A DNA stretch of 43,246 nt from Devosia sp. (GTDB lineage: Bacteria > Pseudomonadota > Alphaproteobacteria > Rhizobiales > Devosiaceae), in assembly GCA_026126125.1 (NCBI GenBank), contig JAHCJW010000011.1, positions 1-43,246 of the forward strand, written 5' to 3'. Position 1 is the first letter of the stretch, and each line of letters begins with the position of its first letter. Below, piece by piece: positions 26,514 to 35,428 of this stretch. Below the pieces are notes generated by a model, which saw only the letters and a list, made by a program, of their open reading frames with translations, did no database searches and was not told the origin of the DNA. A program made the position numbers and the translations under genes.

Positions 26514-26909
26514 ATGGCATCCATCACGAAATTTCCGCTCCGGGCCTGGCTGCTTTTCACCACCCTGCCCGCCCTCGTCATCGGCGGGGCCCTATGGCTG
26601 CTGGCCGATGCCGTTCCGGGCTGCAGCGTTACCGAGCACCAACGCCTTCCCGCGCCGGACGGCAAATTCGACCTCGTGACATTCTCGCGCGCCTGCGGCG
26701 AAGATACACCTGCCAACACGCAGGCCGCGCTTTTGCCGCCGGGCGATGCCATCCCCGACGATGTGGCCAGCTTTCTTTCGGTCGGTGCGGCAACCGATTT
26801 TGCCGCACGCTGGATCGCCGCCGACGCCCTGGAGATGACCTTGCCAGCCGACGCCCATCTTTATCGTCACGACGACGCCGTCGCCGGCGTCACCGTGACC
26901 TATCGCTAG
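26514..26909 (+). CDS. Hypothetical exported or membrane-anchored protein, 131 aa
   Basis: I do not recognise this protein. Residues 8-31 are a hydrophobic signal peptide or anchor (LRAWLLFTTLPALVIGGALWLL). The rest is a small soluble domain with two Cys (C37, C61) that could form a disulfide in the periplasm. AAGGAG lies ~12 bp before the ATG. Its TAG stop forms the left edge of repeat copy C (26907), so the C-terminus may have been shaped by repeat insertion. Transcribed divergently from dnaG. Confidence 0.65.
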   Translation: MASITKFPLRAWLLFTTLPALVIGGALWLLADAVPGCSVTEHQRLPAPDGKFDLVTFSRACGEDTPANTQAALLPPGDAIPDDVASFLSVGAATDFAARWIAADALEMTLPADAHLYRHDDAVAGVTVTYR

Positions 26910-27012
26910 CCCATCGGACCGAAAAGTGCACTGACGGTTTTCGGGTGATCCGATGCGTAAACAAGGAACTCGAGCGGCGATTTACGTTCGGCAGAACGCA
27001 CCGCCGCTCTAG
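26907..27012 (+). repeat. Dispersed ~105-bp intergenic repeat, copy C
   Basis: Third copy of the family at 1907-2011 and 18324-18425. It has CATCGGACCGAAAAGTG, GATCCGATGCGTAAACAAGG and the GTTCGGCAGAAC loop region. The left edge coincides with the TAG stop of the preceding gene and the right edge is 4 bp from the hdeD stop, so the element fills the whole convergent gap. Confidence 0.8.
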
Positions 27013-27016
27013 CAGC

Positions 27017-27580
27017 TCAGGCTTCCTTGCTGCGCCGGTAAAGCCGCCAGGCCCATCCGAACAGGCCAATGGCGAAAACGATCAGCAGGATGCCGCCGAT
27101 CATGACGGCAACCGTCGCCGTGAGCACCGGAAACAGCAGGAACACCAGGCCCAGCAGCACATAGGATATGCCCGAAAGCACCACCGGCCAGATCCGCGCA
27201 TAGGTGTCTCGCTCGCGCACCACCACCACGATCTGCATGACACCGACGAACAACGCCGACAGGCCGGTGATCGTCGACATGACGGTCACGGTTAAAATCG
27301 TCGCGAGAAACGGGCTGATCAGAATGAGGATGCCCAGGATCAGCGAGGCGGCGTTGGCGATCACGTCGAACCAGTAATTGCCGCTCTTGCCGCCGCCGAA
27401 GGTGAGACTCCATAGACCGAGCACACCGTCGATGATCAACAGCGTACCGCCGAACAGCACCAGCACGGCCAGCGCCTCGATCGGCCAGATGACGGCGTAG
27501 ACGCCCGCCAGCAGCATCAACAGCCCGCGAAGCGCTGTCGCCAAGGCAAAGCGGCGTTTGGTTTTCGAAGAAATACTCAT
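27017..27580 (-). CDS. HdeD family acid-resistance membrane protein
   Basis: A 187-residue inner-membrane protein with six predicted transmembrane helices and internal pseudo-repetition, as in E. coli HdeD. The first helix starts near residue 16 (LRGLLMLLAGVYAVIWP) and the tail is basic (RLYRRSKEA). HdeD is linked to acid resistance at high cell density; the mechanism is not established. The start is the ATG at 27580, 7 bp after GGAGGA; two upstream in-frame ATGs (27586, 27595) lie inside or before that site. Convergent with the 131-aa gene, separated only by repeat copy C. Confidence 0.83.
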   Translation of the reverse strand: MSISSKTKRRFALATALRGLLMLLAGVYAVIWPIEALAVLVLFGGTLLIIDGVLGLWSLTFGGGKSGNYWFDVIANAASLILGILILISPFLATILTVTVMSTITGLSALFVGVMQIVVVVRERDTYARIWPVVLSGISYVLLGLVFLLFPVLTATVAVMIGGILLIVFAIGLFGWAWRLYRRSKEA

Positions 27581-27776
27581 CAACATATCCTCCATACGAA
27601 CCGCATGGCTCGGTTCGCCAACGCGTGAAGCTTAGCGCGGTCATGGGTTTAGAGCCAGTGAGTCGGCAAATGTAGATTTTCTAAAGCTGCGGCGGGCAAA
27701 AAGTGCATTGCCCCCTCTCCTGTGACGTGAAAAGAGACCATTCAACCTGAAGGCCGCCTTTGGCGATAAATCCCCC

Positions 27777-28961
27777 ATGTCCCTCCCCCTCATCGCTCTG
27801 TTCCTCGCCGCGTTCGCTTTCGGCACGGCCGAATTCGTCATTGCCGGCATTCTTCCCGATGTGGCGAGCGGGCTGGGCGTTTCGGTGCCGGTGGCCGGCT
27901 ATCTGATTTCCGGCTACGCCATCGGTATCGCCATTGGCGGACCGCTGCTGGCGGTTGCGACCAAGAAGATGGGGCGCAAGACGCTGATTCTGCTGCTGGG
28001 CGGCATCTTCACGCTGGGCCAGATTCTGTGCGCCATCGCGCCCAGTTTCGAGCTTCTGATGCTGGCGCGCATTCTGGTGTCAGTGGTGCATGGCACCTAT
28101 TTCGGCATCGCCGCCATCGTCGCCGTCAGCATTGTCGCGCCGGAAAAGCGCGGCTTTGCCGTGGCGCTGATTCTGTCCGGACTGACCGTATCAAACATTC
28201 TGGGCGTGCCGGCCGGCACCGCCATCGGCAATGCCCTGGGCTGGCGGTCGACCTTCTGGGCGGTCGGCGCCATCGGTCTCATCGCAACCTTCGGCATTGC
28301 CATGTTCCTGCCTCTCCAGGCCGGCGCGGCGGCCACTTCCGGCAGCTTCCGGCGCGAATTCAAGGCATTGGCCCGCCAGCAGATCGTCACCTCTCTCTTC
28401 ATCGTCATCCTGGTGATGATCGGGCAATATAGTCTCTTCACCTATATCGCGCCGCTCTTGGGCGAAGTGACCGGGCTCGATGGCACCACCATTCCGTGGG
28501 TACTGCTGCTCTATGGCGTGGGGTCGACCATCGGCGTCTTTATCGGTGGGCGCCTGGCCGACTGGAAGCTGATGCCTTCGCTCATCGTCATCCTGTCGCT
28601 CCAGGCTGTGCTTTTCATCGCCCTGCATCTCGCCAGTCCTTACCCCCTGCCCATGGCCATCACCACGGTGCTTTGGGGCGGCGCCAATTTTGCCTTCGGT
28701 TCGCCGGTGCAATCGCGCGTTCTCGCCTGGGCCGGCGATGCCCCTAACCTGGCCTCCGCCCTGATCCCGACCGGCTTCAATATCGGCATCGCCATCGGCG
28801 CGGTTCTGGGCGCCAATCTGCTCGATGCCGGCTTCGGTTACGCCAATCTGCCGCTGATCGGCCTGGTCGCCGCCCTGCTGGCCGCCGCAATCGCGGTGTT
28901 CTCCCATGTTTGGGAAAAACGCTCGACACCTGTTCCGCCTGCGCCCGCCGCGGCTGAATAA
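27777..28961 (+). CDS. MFS transporter, DHA1 family (AraJ/YdhP-like efflux)
   Basis: A 394-residue inner-membrane protein with 12 predicted helices. It starts directly with helix 1 (LPLIALFLAAFAFGTAEFVIAGILPDV), whose GTAEFVIAGILP is typical of drug:H+ antiporter family 1 members such as AraJ, YdhP and NepI. The loop between helices 2 and 3 has TKKMGRKT, and helix 5 has GVPAGTAIGNALGWR (motif C). The substrate is unknown. No good Shine-Dalgarno sequence precedes the ATG. It shares a 196-bp divergent promoter region with hdeD. Confidence 0.88.
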   Translation: MSLPLIALFLAAFAFGTAEFVIAGILPDVASGLGVSVPVAGYLISGYAIGIAIGGPLLAVATKKMGRKTLILLLGGIFTLGQILCAIAPSFELLMLARILVSVVHGTYFGIAAIVAVSIVAPEKRGFAVALILSGLTVSNILGVPAGTAIGNALGWRSTFWAVGAIGLIATFGIAMFLPLQAGAAATSGSFRREFKALARQQIVTSLFIVILVMIGQYSLFTYIAPLLGEVTGLDGTTIPWVLLLYGVGSTIGVFIGGRLADWKLMPSLIVILSLQAVLFIALHLASPYPLPMAITTVLWGGANFAFGSPVQSRVLAWAGDAPNLASALIPTGFNIGIAIGAVLGANLLDAGFGYANLPLIGLVAALLAAAIAVFSHVWEKRSTPVPPAPAAAE

Positions 28962-29067
28962 TTCGTGAAATCAGCGACTTCCCCCGCAAACTGAGGAAAT
29001 TTCAAAGATCCGGTAAGGTTTGGTTGAAACTTTGAGGCTAGGGCCGAGCATACTATGAGGATCACCT

Positions 29068-30216
29068 ATGCTCATCGACAACGCGTCATTGTTGATCGCC
29101 ATTGCCTTTTCCGCAGCAGCCTTGATGGGCGCGCTTCTCATCGGCTGGCTCAACGCCCGCCAGGAGCGCTACCTGGCCTATGCTGCCTCGGGCATAGCGC
29201 TGGTCGCCACGGCGCTCGCCATCATGGGCCTTCGCAATGGCGCCTATGATTTTGTCGTCGTCTTCCTACCCAATTTTCTGCTGCTCACCGGTTTTGGGCT
29301 GATCTATGCCGCCTCGCGCCTGTTTCGCGATATCCAGAATTCGATCAGGCCGGCCGTCATTGTCTGGGCGATCTCGGTCCTGGCGTTGTCGGCGCCGCTG
29401 GTAGCAGGGCTGTCAGGGCCGGGCTTGTTCAGTCTGAATGCGGCCAGCGCGATCTTCATGATGCTTTGCGCGCGCGAATATTGGCTCGCTCGCCATGAAG
29501 CACCGGCAGCGCTCGTCTCCAGCGTCATCCTCTATCTGCTTAGCGCGTCCTCGTTTGCCGCCTGCGCCGTCATGATCGCCCTTGAGGGAGAAATGGTCCT
29601 GACCGGGACCCCAGAGAACTGGGCGGAAACCTTCAATTCCATTATGTCCTTGGTGGGGCTTACCGGGATTGGCGCGATCACGCTCACCCTCCACCACGCT
29701 CGCGCGGCGCGCGTGCACCGCCACGAGGCCAACACCGATTCGCTCACCGGCGTTCTCAATCGCCGCGCGCTGTTCAGCCAATTCAACGAAAACGACATCG
29801 TGCCCGAGCTGGCCGTCGCCATGTTCGATCTCGACCATTTCAAGCTGGTGAACGACCGCCGCGGCCACGCCGAAGGCGATCGTGTCTTGCAGGTTTTCGC
29901 CAGCATCCTGCGCGCTGAGCTTCGCGGCGCCGATATCGCCGCCCGGCTGGGTGGTGAGGAATTCTGCGTGGTTTTTTCCGGCCTCGACCGCGAGGCGGCA
30001 AAAACCATCGCCGAGCGTATCCGCACAGCCTTCGCCGCACTTGCCATCCCCGTAGGCCAAGGTGACGCCATCGCCACGGTAAGTGCAGGCCTGGCCAGCG
30101 GCGGCGCAGAGGAGACCTTCGCCTCCCTCCTCAGCCGGGCGGACGCGGCCCTTTATCAAGCCAAGCGCAGCGGCCGCAACCAGGTGCAGCTCGCCGCGCT
30201 CCGTCTCGTCGCGTAA
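29068..30216 (+). CDS. Membrane-anchored diguanylate cyclase (GGDEF)
   Basis: A 382-residue inner-membrane enzyme that makes cyclic di-GMP. Residues ~1-210 hold six or seven hydrophobic helices as a sensory membrane domain. The GGDEF domain (~222-375) has DSLTGVLNRR at its start, FDLDHFKLVND for metal binding, and an intact active site GGEEF (295-299). The inhibitory I-site RGAD (286-289) lies exactly five residues before it, so product feedback is expected. GAGGAT lies 8 bp before the ATG. Its 3' end is convergent with yqeY, 3 bp apart. Confidence 0.93.
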   Translation: MLIDNASLLIAIAFSAAALMGALLIGWLNARQERYLAYAASGIALVATALAIMGLRNGAYDFVVVFLPNFLLLTGFGLIYAASRLFRDIQNSIRPAVIVWAISVLALSAPLVAGLSGPGLFSLNAASAIFMMLCAREYWLARHEAPAALVSSVILYLLSASSFAACAVMIALEGEMVLTGTPENWAETFNSIMSLVGLTGIGAITLTLHHARAARVHRHEANTDSLTGVLNRRALFSQFNENDIVPELAVAMFDLDHFKLVNDRRGHAEGDRVLQVFASILRAELRGADIAARLGGEEFCVVFSGLDREAAKTIAERIRTAFAALAIPVGQGDAIATVSAGLASGGAEETFASLLSRADAALYQAKRSGRNQVQLAALRLVA

Positions 30217-30219
30217 GGT

Positions 30220-30672
30220 TCAGCCGATCAGCGCGGCGCGCACCTGCCCGCTCACCTTGCCGAAGTCGATGCGGCCCGGATAATCGATCTTGAGCTGGCC
30301 GATAACCTTGCCCATGTCCTGCGGCCCGGCTGCACCGACCGTGGCGATGGCCGCGGTGATGGCTGCCGCCACTTCCTCGTCGCTCAGGCGCTTGGGCAGA
30401 AATTCGTTGAGAATATCGATCTCTTCCTTTTCCACCGTGGCAAGGTCGGCGCGGCCGGCCTGGGCATAGATGGCAAAGCTCTCTTCGCGCTGCTTCACCA
30501 TCTTTTGTACGATGGTCAAAATCTCGTCCTGTGTCGCCGGTCCCTTGCCCTCGCCACGATTGGCGATATCGCGATCCTGGATCGCAGAATTGATCGCCCG
30601 CAGCGTGCCCGTGCGCCGCTGATCCCGGGCCTTGAGCGCCAGCTTGAGACCTTCGCTGATCGTTTCCCGCAT
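30220..30672 (-). CDS. GatB/YqeY domain protein
   Basis: A 150-residue all-helical cytoplasmic protein that covers one YqeY domain. Conserved words are LKARDQRRTGTLRAINSAI, QKMVKQREESF, EKEEIDILNEFLPKRLSDEE and the C-terminal MGKVIGQLK. It resembles the tail of GatB, the tRNA amidotransferase subunit, but stands alone; its role is not established. YqeY genes commonly sit beside dnaG and rpoD. Here it is upstream of dnaG by about 3.8 kb with four unrelated genes between. Confidence 0.9.
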   Translation of the reverse strand: MRETISEGLKLALKARDQRRTGTLRAINSAIQDRDIANRGEGKGPATQDEILTIVQKMVKQREESFAIYAQAGRADLATVEKEEIDILNEFLPKRLSDEEVAAAITAAIATVGAAGPQDMGKVIGQLKIDYPGRIDFGKVSGQVRAALIG

Positions 30673-30864
30673 GAATTAACGCTCCTTGCCATGCAATTTA
30701 TCGCCCCCATATAGTCATGAAACGCGGCCCGCGCCACTTGCGCTCTCCGGTCGGGGCTTCTAAGAGGAAGCCTCAACCGACATCTTCGCAGCGCCATCAG
30801 GGAACGGCTCCGGCCCAACCGGCTTGTCGCGCGAACTTTATTGAACCAACAGTGGAGACCGACC

Positions 30865-32076
30865 GTGACCGGCTGGCAGCAATCCCCCGCGACCGCAGTG
30901 CTTATTCTGGCCGATGGGACGCGCCTTGAGGGTCGCGGCATCGGCGCAGTTGGCCACGCGGCCGGCGAAGTGTGCTTCAACACCGCCATGACCGGCTATC
31001 AGGAAGTGCTCACCGACCCCTCCTATGCCGGTCAGATCATCACTTTCACCTTCCCCCATATCGGCAATGTCGGCACCAATGACGAGGATATCGAGACGGT
31101 GAACATGGCGGCGCTTTCGGACGTGCGCGGCGTCGTGCTCAAGGCCGACATCACCAATCCCTCCAATTATCGCGCTGCCGAAAAGCTCGACGCCTGGCTC
31201 AAGAAGCGCAATATCGTTGGCATCACCGGCATCGACACCCGCGCCCTCACCGCCCGCATCCGCGAAAACGGCATGCCCAACGGTGTCATCGCGCATGACC
31301 CCACCGGCATGTTCGACGAAGGCTCGATCATGGCCGAGCTCCAGGCCTTTCCCGGCCTCGAAGGGCTCGATCTGGCCAAGGAAGTCACCACCGCCCAGAC
31401 CTATCACTGGGACCAGACCGGCTGGAAATGGGGCGAAGGCTACGGCACGCTCGATAACCCCGAATTTCACATCGTCGCCATCGATTTTGGCGCCAAGCGC
31501 AACATCCTGCGCTGCCTCGCCGATCAGGGCGCCAAGGTGACCGTGGTCCCCGCCACCGCCACGGCAGCTGACGTTCTCGCCCACAATCCCGACGGCATCT
31601 TCCTCTCCAACGGCCCCGGCGACCCGGCCGCCACCGGCAAATATGCCGTGCCCACCATCCAGAAGCTGATGGAAACCGGCAAGCCCATTTTCGGCATCTG
31701 CCTTGGCCACCAGCTCCTGGGGCGGGCGCTGGGCGGCACGACCTCCAAAATGCACCAGGGTCATCACGGCGCCAACCATCCGGTGAAGGATCTGACCACC
31801 GGCAAGGTGGAGATCACCTCGATGAATCATGGTTTTGCCGTGAATTCCGACAGCCTCCCCCCTGGCGTGACGCAAACCCATATCTCGCTTTTCGACGGCT
31901 CCAATGCTGGTCTCGCCGTCGAAGGCAAGCCGATCTTCTCGGTGCAATACCACCCCGAAGCCAGCCCCGGCCCGAGGGACAGCCATTATCTGTTCACGCG
32001 CTTCCTCAATGAAGTGCGCAAGCAGAAGGGTCTGCCTGAAGAGCCCGAACATGTGGCGCCGGGTGCGGCCGCATAA
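30865..32076 (+). CDS. carA: Carbamoyl-phosphate synthase small subunit
   Basis: The 403-residue glutaminase subunit that supplies ammonia to CarB for arginine and pyrimidine synthesis. The N-terminal CarA domain (~1-150) includes FNTAMTGYQEVLTDPSY. The C-terminal class I glutamine amidotransferase has the nucleophile Cys in FGICLGHQLLGRALGG and the catalytic His-Glu in QYHPEASPGP. The start is the GTG at 30865, 7 bp after GGAGA; an upstream TTG at 30841 adds eight residues and has no site. carB starts 11 kb downstream at 43086 rather than next to it. A strong terminator follows. Confidence 0.96.
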   Translation: MTGWQQSPATAVLILADGTRLEGRGIGAVGHAAGEVCFNTAMTGYQEVLTDPSYAGQIITFTFPHIGNVGTNDEDIETVNMAALSDVRGVVLKADITNPSNYRAAEKLDAWLKKRNIVGITGIDTRALTARIRENGMPNGVIAHDPTGMFDEGSIMAELQAFPGLEGLDLAKEVTTAQTYHWDQTGWKWGEGYGTLDNPEFHIVAIDFGAKRNILRCLADQGAKVTVVPATATAADVLAHNPDGIFLSNGPGDPAATGKYAVPTIQKLMETGKPIFGICLGHQLLGRALGGTTSKMHQGHHGANHPVKDLTTGKVEITSMNHGFAVNSDSLPPGVTQTHISLFDGSNAGLAVEGKPIFSVQYHPEASPGPRDSHYLFTRFLNEVRKQKGLPEEPEHVAPGAAA

Positions 32077-32090
32077 GCACGGGCCAGATC

Positions 32091-32124
32091 AAAAACCCCG
32101 CCCACTTCGGTAGGCGGGGTTTTT
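32091..32124. terminator. Bidirectional terminator between carA and the YpfJ gene
   Basis: 12-bp stem AAAAACCCCGCC/GGCGGGGTTTTT with a 10-nt loop containing TTCG. There is a T run on either strand, so it serves both carA (plus) and the convergent metallopeptidase gene (minus). Confidence 0.9.
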
Positions 32125-32190
32125 CTTTGCCCAATACAAACAGAGGTTCACCTCCAACATCCGACCCGCTCCGCAGGCCAGGTCGAACAC

Positions 32191-33117
32191 TCAGATATTG
32201 CCCGAGAACGTATCGCAATCGCCCGGATTGCCGGAACGGAAGCCCCGCTCAAACCACGCCTTGCGCTGCGCCGAGGTGCCGTGGTTGAAAGTCTTGGGCA
32301 CCGCATAGCCCTGCATGCGCTTTTGCAGCGTATCGTCGCCGATCTGGTTGGCGGCGTTCAGCGCCTCCTCGATATCCCCCGATTCGAGCAGATTCTGCTG
32401 GCCGGCATAATTGGCCCACACGCCCGCGTAGCAATCGGCCTGCAATTCCACACGGACGGAATAGGCATTGGCCTGTTCCTGGCTCATGGACTGCCGCCGG
32501 CGGTTGAATTCCGGCAACACGCCGGTCAGGTTCTGCACATGGTGCCCCACCTCATGCGCCAGCACATAGGCCTGCGCGAAATCGCCCGGGGCCCCGAACT
32601 TGCGGTGCAACTCGTCATAGAAGCTCAGATCGATATAGACCTTGGAATCGCCCGGACAATAGAACGGGCCCACATTGGCGTCGGCCAGCCCGCAAGCCGA
32701 ATTGACCTGGTCGGTGAACAGCACCACGCGCGGTTCGGGATAGTCGCGCCCTGAAGCTTTGAAGACCTGCCCCCACAGATCCTCGGTTTCCTTGACCACC
32801 ACGCCGACGAAATCGACCAGTTCGTCCTGCCCTTCCACCGGGATCTGCCGCGAAGAGGCGCTCGATGGGGCGCTGCTCTGGCCAGAGGTCAGCATGTCGA
32901 GCGGGTTCTGTCCGGACACCAGCCAGATGATCCCCAGAACCACCACGATCCCGATAAGGCCGCCAATGCCGCCGCGCGAGCCGCCGCCCCCACCGGTGGG
33001 AAGCCGAATGCCTCCACCACGACCGAGCGAGCCGCCGCCCAATCCGCCGAAGCCGCCTCCGGCCCGCCCACGCCGGTCTTCGATATTGCTGCTCCGCTCG
33101 CGTCCACGCCACTTCAT
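32191..33117 (-). CDS. Neutral zinc metallopeptidase, YpfJ family
   Basis: A 308-residue membrane-anchored protein. A Gly/Arg-rich cytoplasmic N-terminus (~15-50) is followed by one transmembrane helix (~51-68) and a periplasmic zincin-like domain. It has HEVGHH at 188-193 with the further ligand candidates E224 or D228 in RVELQADCYAG. The conserved ACGLADANVGPFYCPGD and the end ERGFRSGNPGDCDTF match the family. The protease activity of this family is inferred from the motif and has little experimental support. The start is the ATG at 33117. Confidence 0.88.
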   Translation of the reverse strand: MKWRGRERSSNIEDRRGRAGGGFGGLGGGSLGRGGGIRLPTGGGGGSRGGIGGLIGIVVVLGIIWLVSGQNPLDMLTSGQSSAPSSASSRQIPVEGQDELVDFVGVVVKETEDLWGQVFKASGRDYPEPRVVLFTDQVNSACGLADANVGPFYCPGDSKVYIDLSFYDELHRKFGAPGDFAQAYVLAHEVGHHVQNLTGVLPEFNRRRQSMSQEQANAYSVRVELQADCYAGVWANYAGQQNLLESGDIEEALNAANQIGDDTLQKRMQGYAVPKTFNHGTSAQRKAWFERGFRSGNPGDCDTFSGNI

Positions 33118-33195
33118 CTTCGATTGCCCTTCTTAACCAGCCCCGACTGGTAGCAATAAGCCCGGCCAAGGGGAACAGGTTGCATCGCCGGGTTA

Positions 33196-33273
33196 GCGTT
33201 ATCGAAACGTCACAAATTGACCAGACGGTCAAAGTTCCATAGCCTCCCCTCACCTCCGTCATGCCAGCGTCAC
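33196..33273 (+). promoter_or_regulatory. Putative promoter and Pho-box-like sites upstream of cpdB
   Basis: Two heptamer pairs with 4-bp spacers resemble the pstS Pho box: GCGTTAT-N4-ACGTCAC (33196-33213) and CCGTCAT-N4-GCGTCAC (33256-33273). Between them is the perfect inverted repeat TTGACC-N4-GGTCAA (33217-33232). Its left arm can also be read as a -35 box, with TAGCCT 17 bp later as a -10. The matches are weaker than at pstS and could be chance. Confidence 0.35.
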
Positions 33274-33383
33274 CTGGTAGAGGCATGAGCAGGCCGCTCT
33301 TTCCGAGCGACGAGGGCCGGCCAAAAGCCGGCTGCCCGGGAGCCTTGCCCCCGGCGCGACCCCTTCTCACATGGAGACGTTAG

Positions 33384-35363
33384 ATGAATTTCCTTTCCAG
33401 GATTTCGCGTCGGGGCTTTCTGGCCGGCTCGGCCAGCCTTGGCGCAATCGCCGCCTTGCACCCCTTCGCCGTGATGGCGCAGTCCAATCAGGCGCATTTA
33501 CGCCTGATGGAAACCACCGACCTGCATGTCGCGGTCTTCCCCTACGATTATTACAGCGACGCCCCCAACGACACGATGGGCCTGGCGCGCACCGCCTCGA
33601 TCATCGAAGCCATCCGCGCCGAAGCCGGCAATGCCATGCTGCTCGACAATGGCGACATCATCCAGGGCAATCCGCTGGGCGATTATTACGCCTATGAAAA
33701 GGGCCTCAATCAGGGCGATGTCCATCCCATCCTCGCCGCGATGAACGTGCTGGGCTATGACGCCGCTACCCTGGGCAATCATGAGTTCAATTACGGCCTC
33801 GATTATCTCGACCGCGCGCTGCAGGGCGCGCAATTCCCCTTCGTCTCGGCCAATCTGGTGCGTGGCACCCTTGCCGCCGATGCCTTGTCCGACGATACCT
33901 ATATCGCCCCCTATATCATCGTCGAAAAGGAACTGACCGATGGCGCCGGCGGCAGCCGCACCGTCAAGGTTGGCCTGATCGGCTTTCTGCCACCCCAGAT
34001 CCTCACCTGGGACGCCACCCACCTCAATGGCAAGGTCGAGGTCCGCGACATCGTTGAAACCGCCAGGGCCTATGTTCCCAGGATGCGCGAAGAAGGCGCC
34101 GATATCATCGTCGCCCTCTCCCATTCCGGCATCGCCGCTGATCAGGGCGCGGGCGCCGAAAACGCCTCCCTGCAACTCGCCGCCGTCGATGGCATCGACG
34201 TGGTGCTCACCGGCCATCACCATCTCGTCTTCCCCGGCCCCGACTACGAGGGCATCGAGGGCGTCGACACCGCCGCGGGCACGCTCAATGGCAAACCCGC
34301 CGTCATGCCCGGCTTCTGGGGCTCGCATATGGGCCTCATCGACCTGCTGCTCGAGCAGGACGCCGACGGCAAATGGACCATCGTCTCGCACACATCCGAA
34401 GCCCGCCCGATCTTCGAGCGTGTCGATGGCAAGGTGAAGCCGCTGGTCGAGAACAACGCCGCAGTCGCCGCCGCGGCCCAGGCCGACCATGACGAAACCC
34501 TCGAATATGTGCGTCGCCCCGTGGGCGAAACCGCCGCGCCGCTCCACTCCTATTTCGCCCTCGTCGCCGACGACCCGTCGGTGCAGGTCGTGAGCCAGGC
34601 CCAGACCTGGTATATTACGCAGATGATGAAGGGCACCGAGCACGAGAGCCTGCCCGTCCTCTCCGCCGCCGCGCCCTTCAAGGCCGGCGGTCGTGGCGGC
34701 CCGGATTACTATACCGATGTTCCTGTCGGTCCCGTCGCCATCAAGAACGTCGCCGATCTCTATCTTTATCCCAACACCATCCAGGCCGTTGTCATCACCG
34801 GCGCCGACGTGAAGAACTGGCTGGAGCGCTCGGCCGGCATCTTCAATCAGGTCGAAAAGGGCGCGACCGACGCCGAACTGATCAACTCCGCCTTCCCGTC
34901 ATATAATTTCGACGTCATCGACGGCGTCACCTACAAGATCGACCTCACCCAGCCCTCGAAATATTCGAGTGATGGCAAGGAGACCATCAATCCCGACGCC
35001 AATCGCGTCGTCGATCTGATGTATGACGGCCAACCTATCGATCCGGCGCAGAAATTCGTCGTCGCCACCAATAATTACCGCGCCGGAGGCGGCGGCAGCT
35101 TCCCCGGCATCGGCCCCGACGTCATCGTCTTTATCGGGCCCGACACCAATCGCGATATCATCGTGCGCTATATCGTGGAAAACGGCACCATCGATCCAAA
35201 GGCTGACAGCAACTGGTCGCTCGCCCCCATCGGCGACACCACGGTCCTGTTCGCGACAGGCCCCAAGGCCGCCGCGCACGTTGCCGACGTCACCGCCGTA
35301 AAGATCGAGGCCACCGGCGAGACCAATGCCGATGGTTTCGGCATTTACCGCATCGCGCTCTGA
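33384..35363 (+). CDS. cpdB: 2',3'-cyclic-nucleotide 2'-phosphodiesterase/3'-nucleotidase
   Basis: A 659-residue periplasmic enzyme that hydrolyses 2',3'-cyclic nucleotides to 3'-nucleotides and then to nucleoside and phosphate. A Tat signal covers residues 1-32 (SRRGFLAG). The metallophosphatase domain has ETTDLHV (D46, H48), DNGD (88-91), GNHEF (131-135) and LTGHHH. The C-terminal 5'-nucleotidase domain (~380-620) binds the base. The length and Tat export fit the CpdB group. The ATG at 33384 has GGAGA upstream. A hairpin and 65 bp separate it from a ribonuclease T2 gene that makes its substrate. Confidence 0.93.
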   Translation: MNFLSRISRRGFLAGSASLGAIAALHPFAVMAQSNQAHLRLMETTDLHVAVFPYDYYSDAPNDTMGLARTASIIEAIRAEAGNAMLLDNGDIIQGNPLGDYYAYEKGLNQGDVHPILAAMNVLGYDAATLGNHEFNYGLDYLDRALQGAQFPFVSANLVRGTLAADALSDDTYIAPYIIVEKELTDGAGGSRTVKVGLIGFLPPQILTWDATHLNGKVEVRDIVETARAYVPRMREEGADIIVALSHSGIAADQGAGAENASLQLAAVDGIDVVLTGHHHLVFPGPDYEGIEGVDTAAGTLNGKPAVMPGFWGSHMGLIDLLLEQDADGKWTIVSHTSEARPIFERVDGKVKPLVENNAAVAAAAQADHDETLEYVRRPVGETAAPLHSYFALVADDPSVQVVSQAQTWYITQMMKGTEHESLPVLSAAAPFKAGGRGGPDYYTDVPVGPVAIKNVADLYLYPNTIQAVVITGADVKNWLERSAGIFNQVEKGATDAELINSAFPSYNFDVIDGVTYKIDLTQPSKYSSDGKETINPDANRVVDLMYDGQPIDPAQKFVVATNNYRAGGGGSFPGIGPDVIVFIGPDTNRDIIVRYIVENGTIDPKADSNWSLAPIGDTTVLFATGPKAAAHVADVTAVKIEATGETNADGFGIYRIAL

Positions 35364-35384
35364 GCTGCGGCCTATGCAAGCCTG

Positions 35385-35407
35385 GAGGGAGCCGCTAAGG
35401 CTCCCTC
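35385..35407 (+). terminator. Intercistronic hairpin between cpdB and the RNase T2 gene
   Basis: Perfect 9-bp stem GAGGGAGCC/GGCTCCCTC with a 5-nt loop, 21 bp past the cpdB stop. No T run follows, so partial attenuation or mRNA end protection is more likely than full termination. Confidence 0.55.
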
Positions 35408-35428
35408 ATCGTCGTCGAGGAGCCTGCC

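Noticed and set aside
26972-26995. GGAAC followed by CGTT inside repeat copy C as a third EcfG promoter
   Set aside because: The spacer is 15 bp rather than 16-17, the position is inside a repeat whose other copies lack GGAAC, and only a convergent gene end lies downstream.
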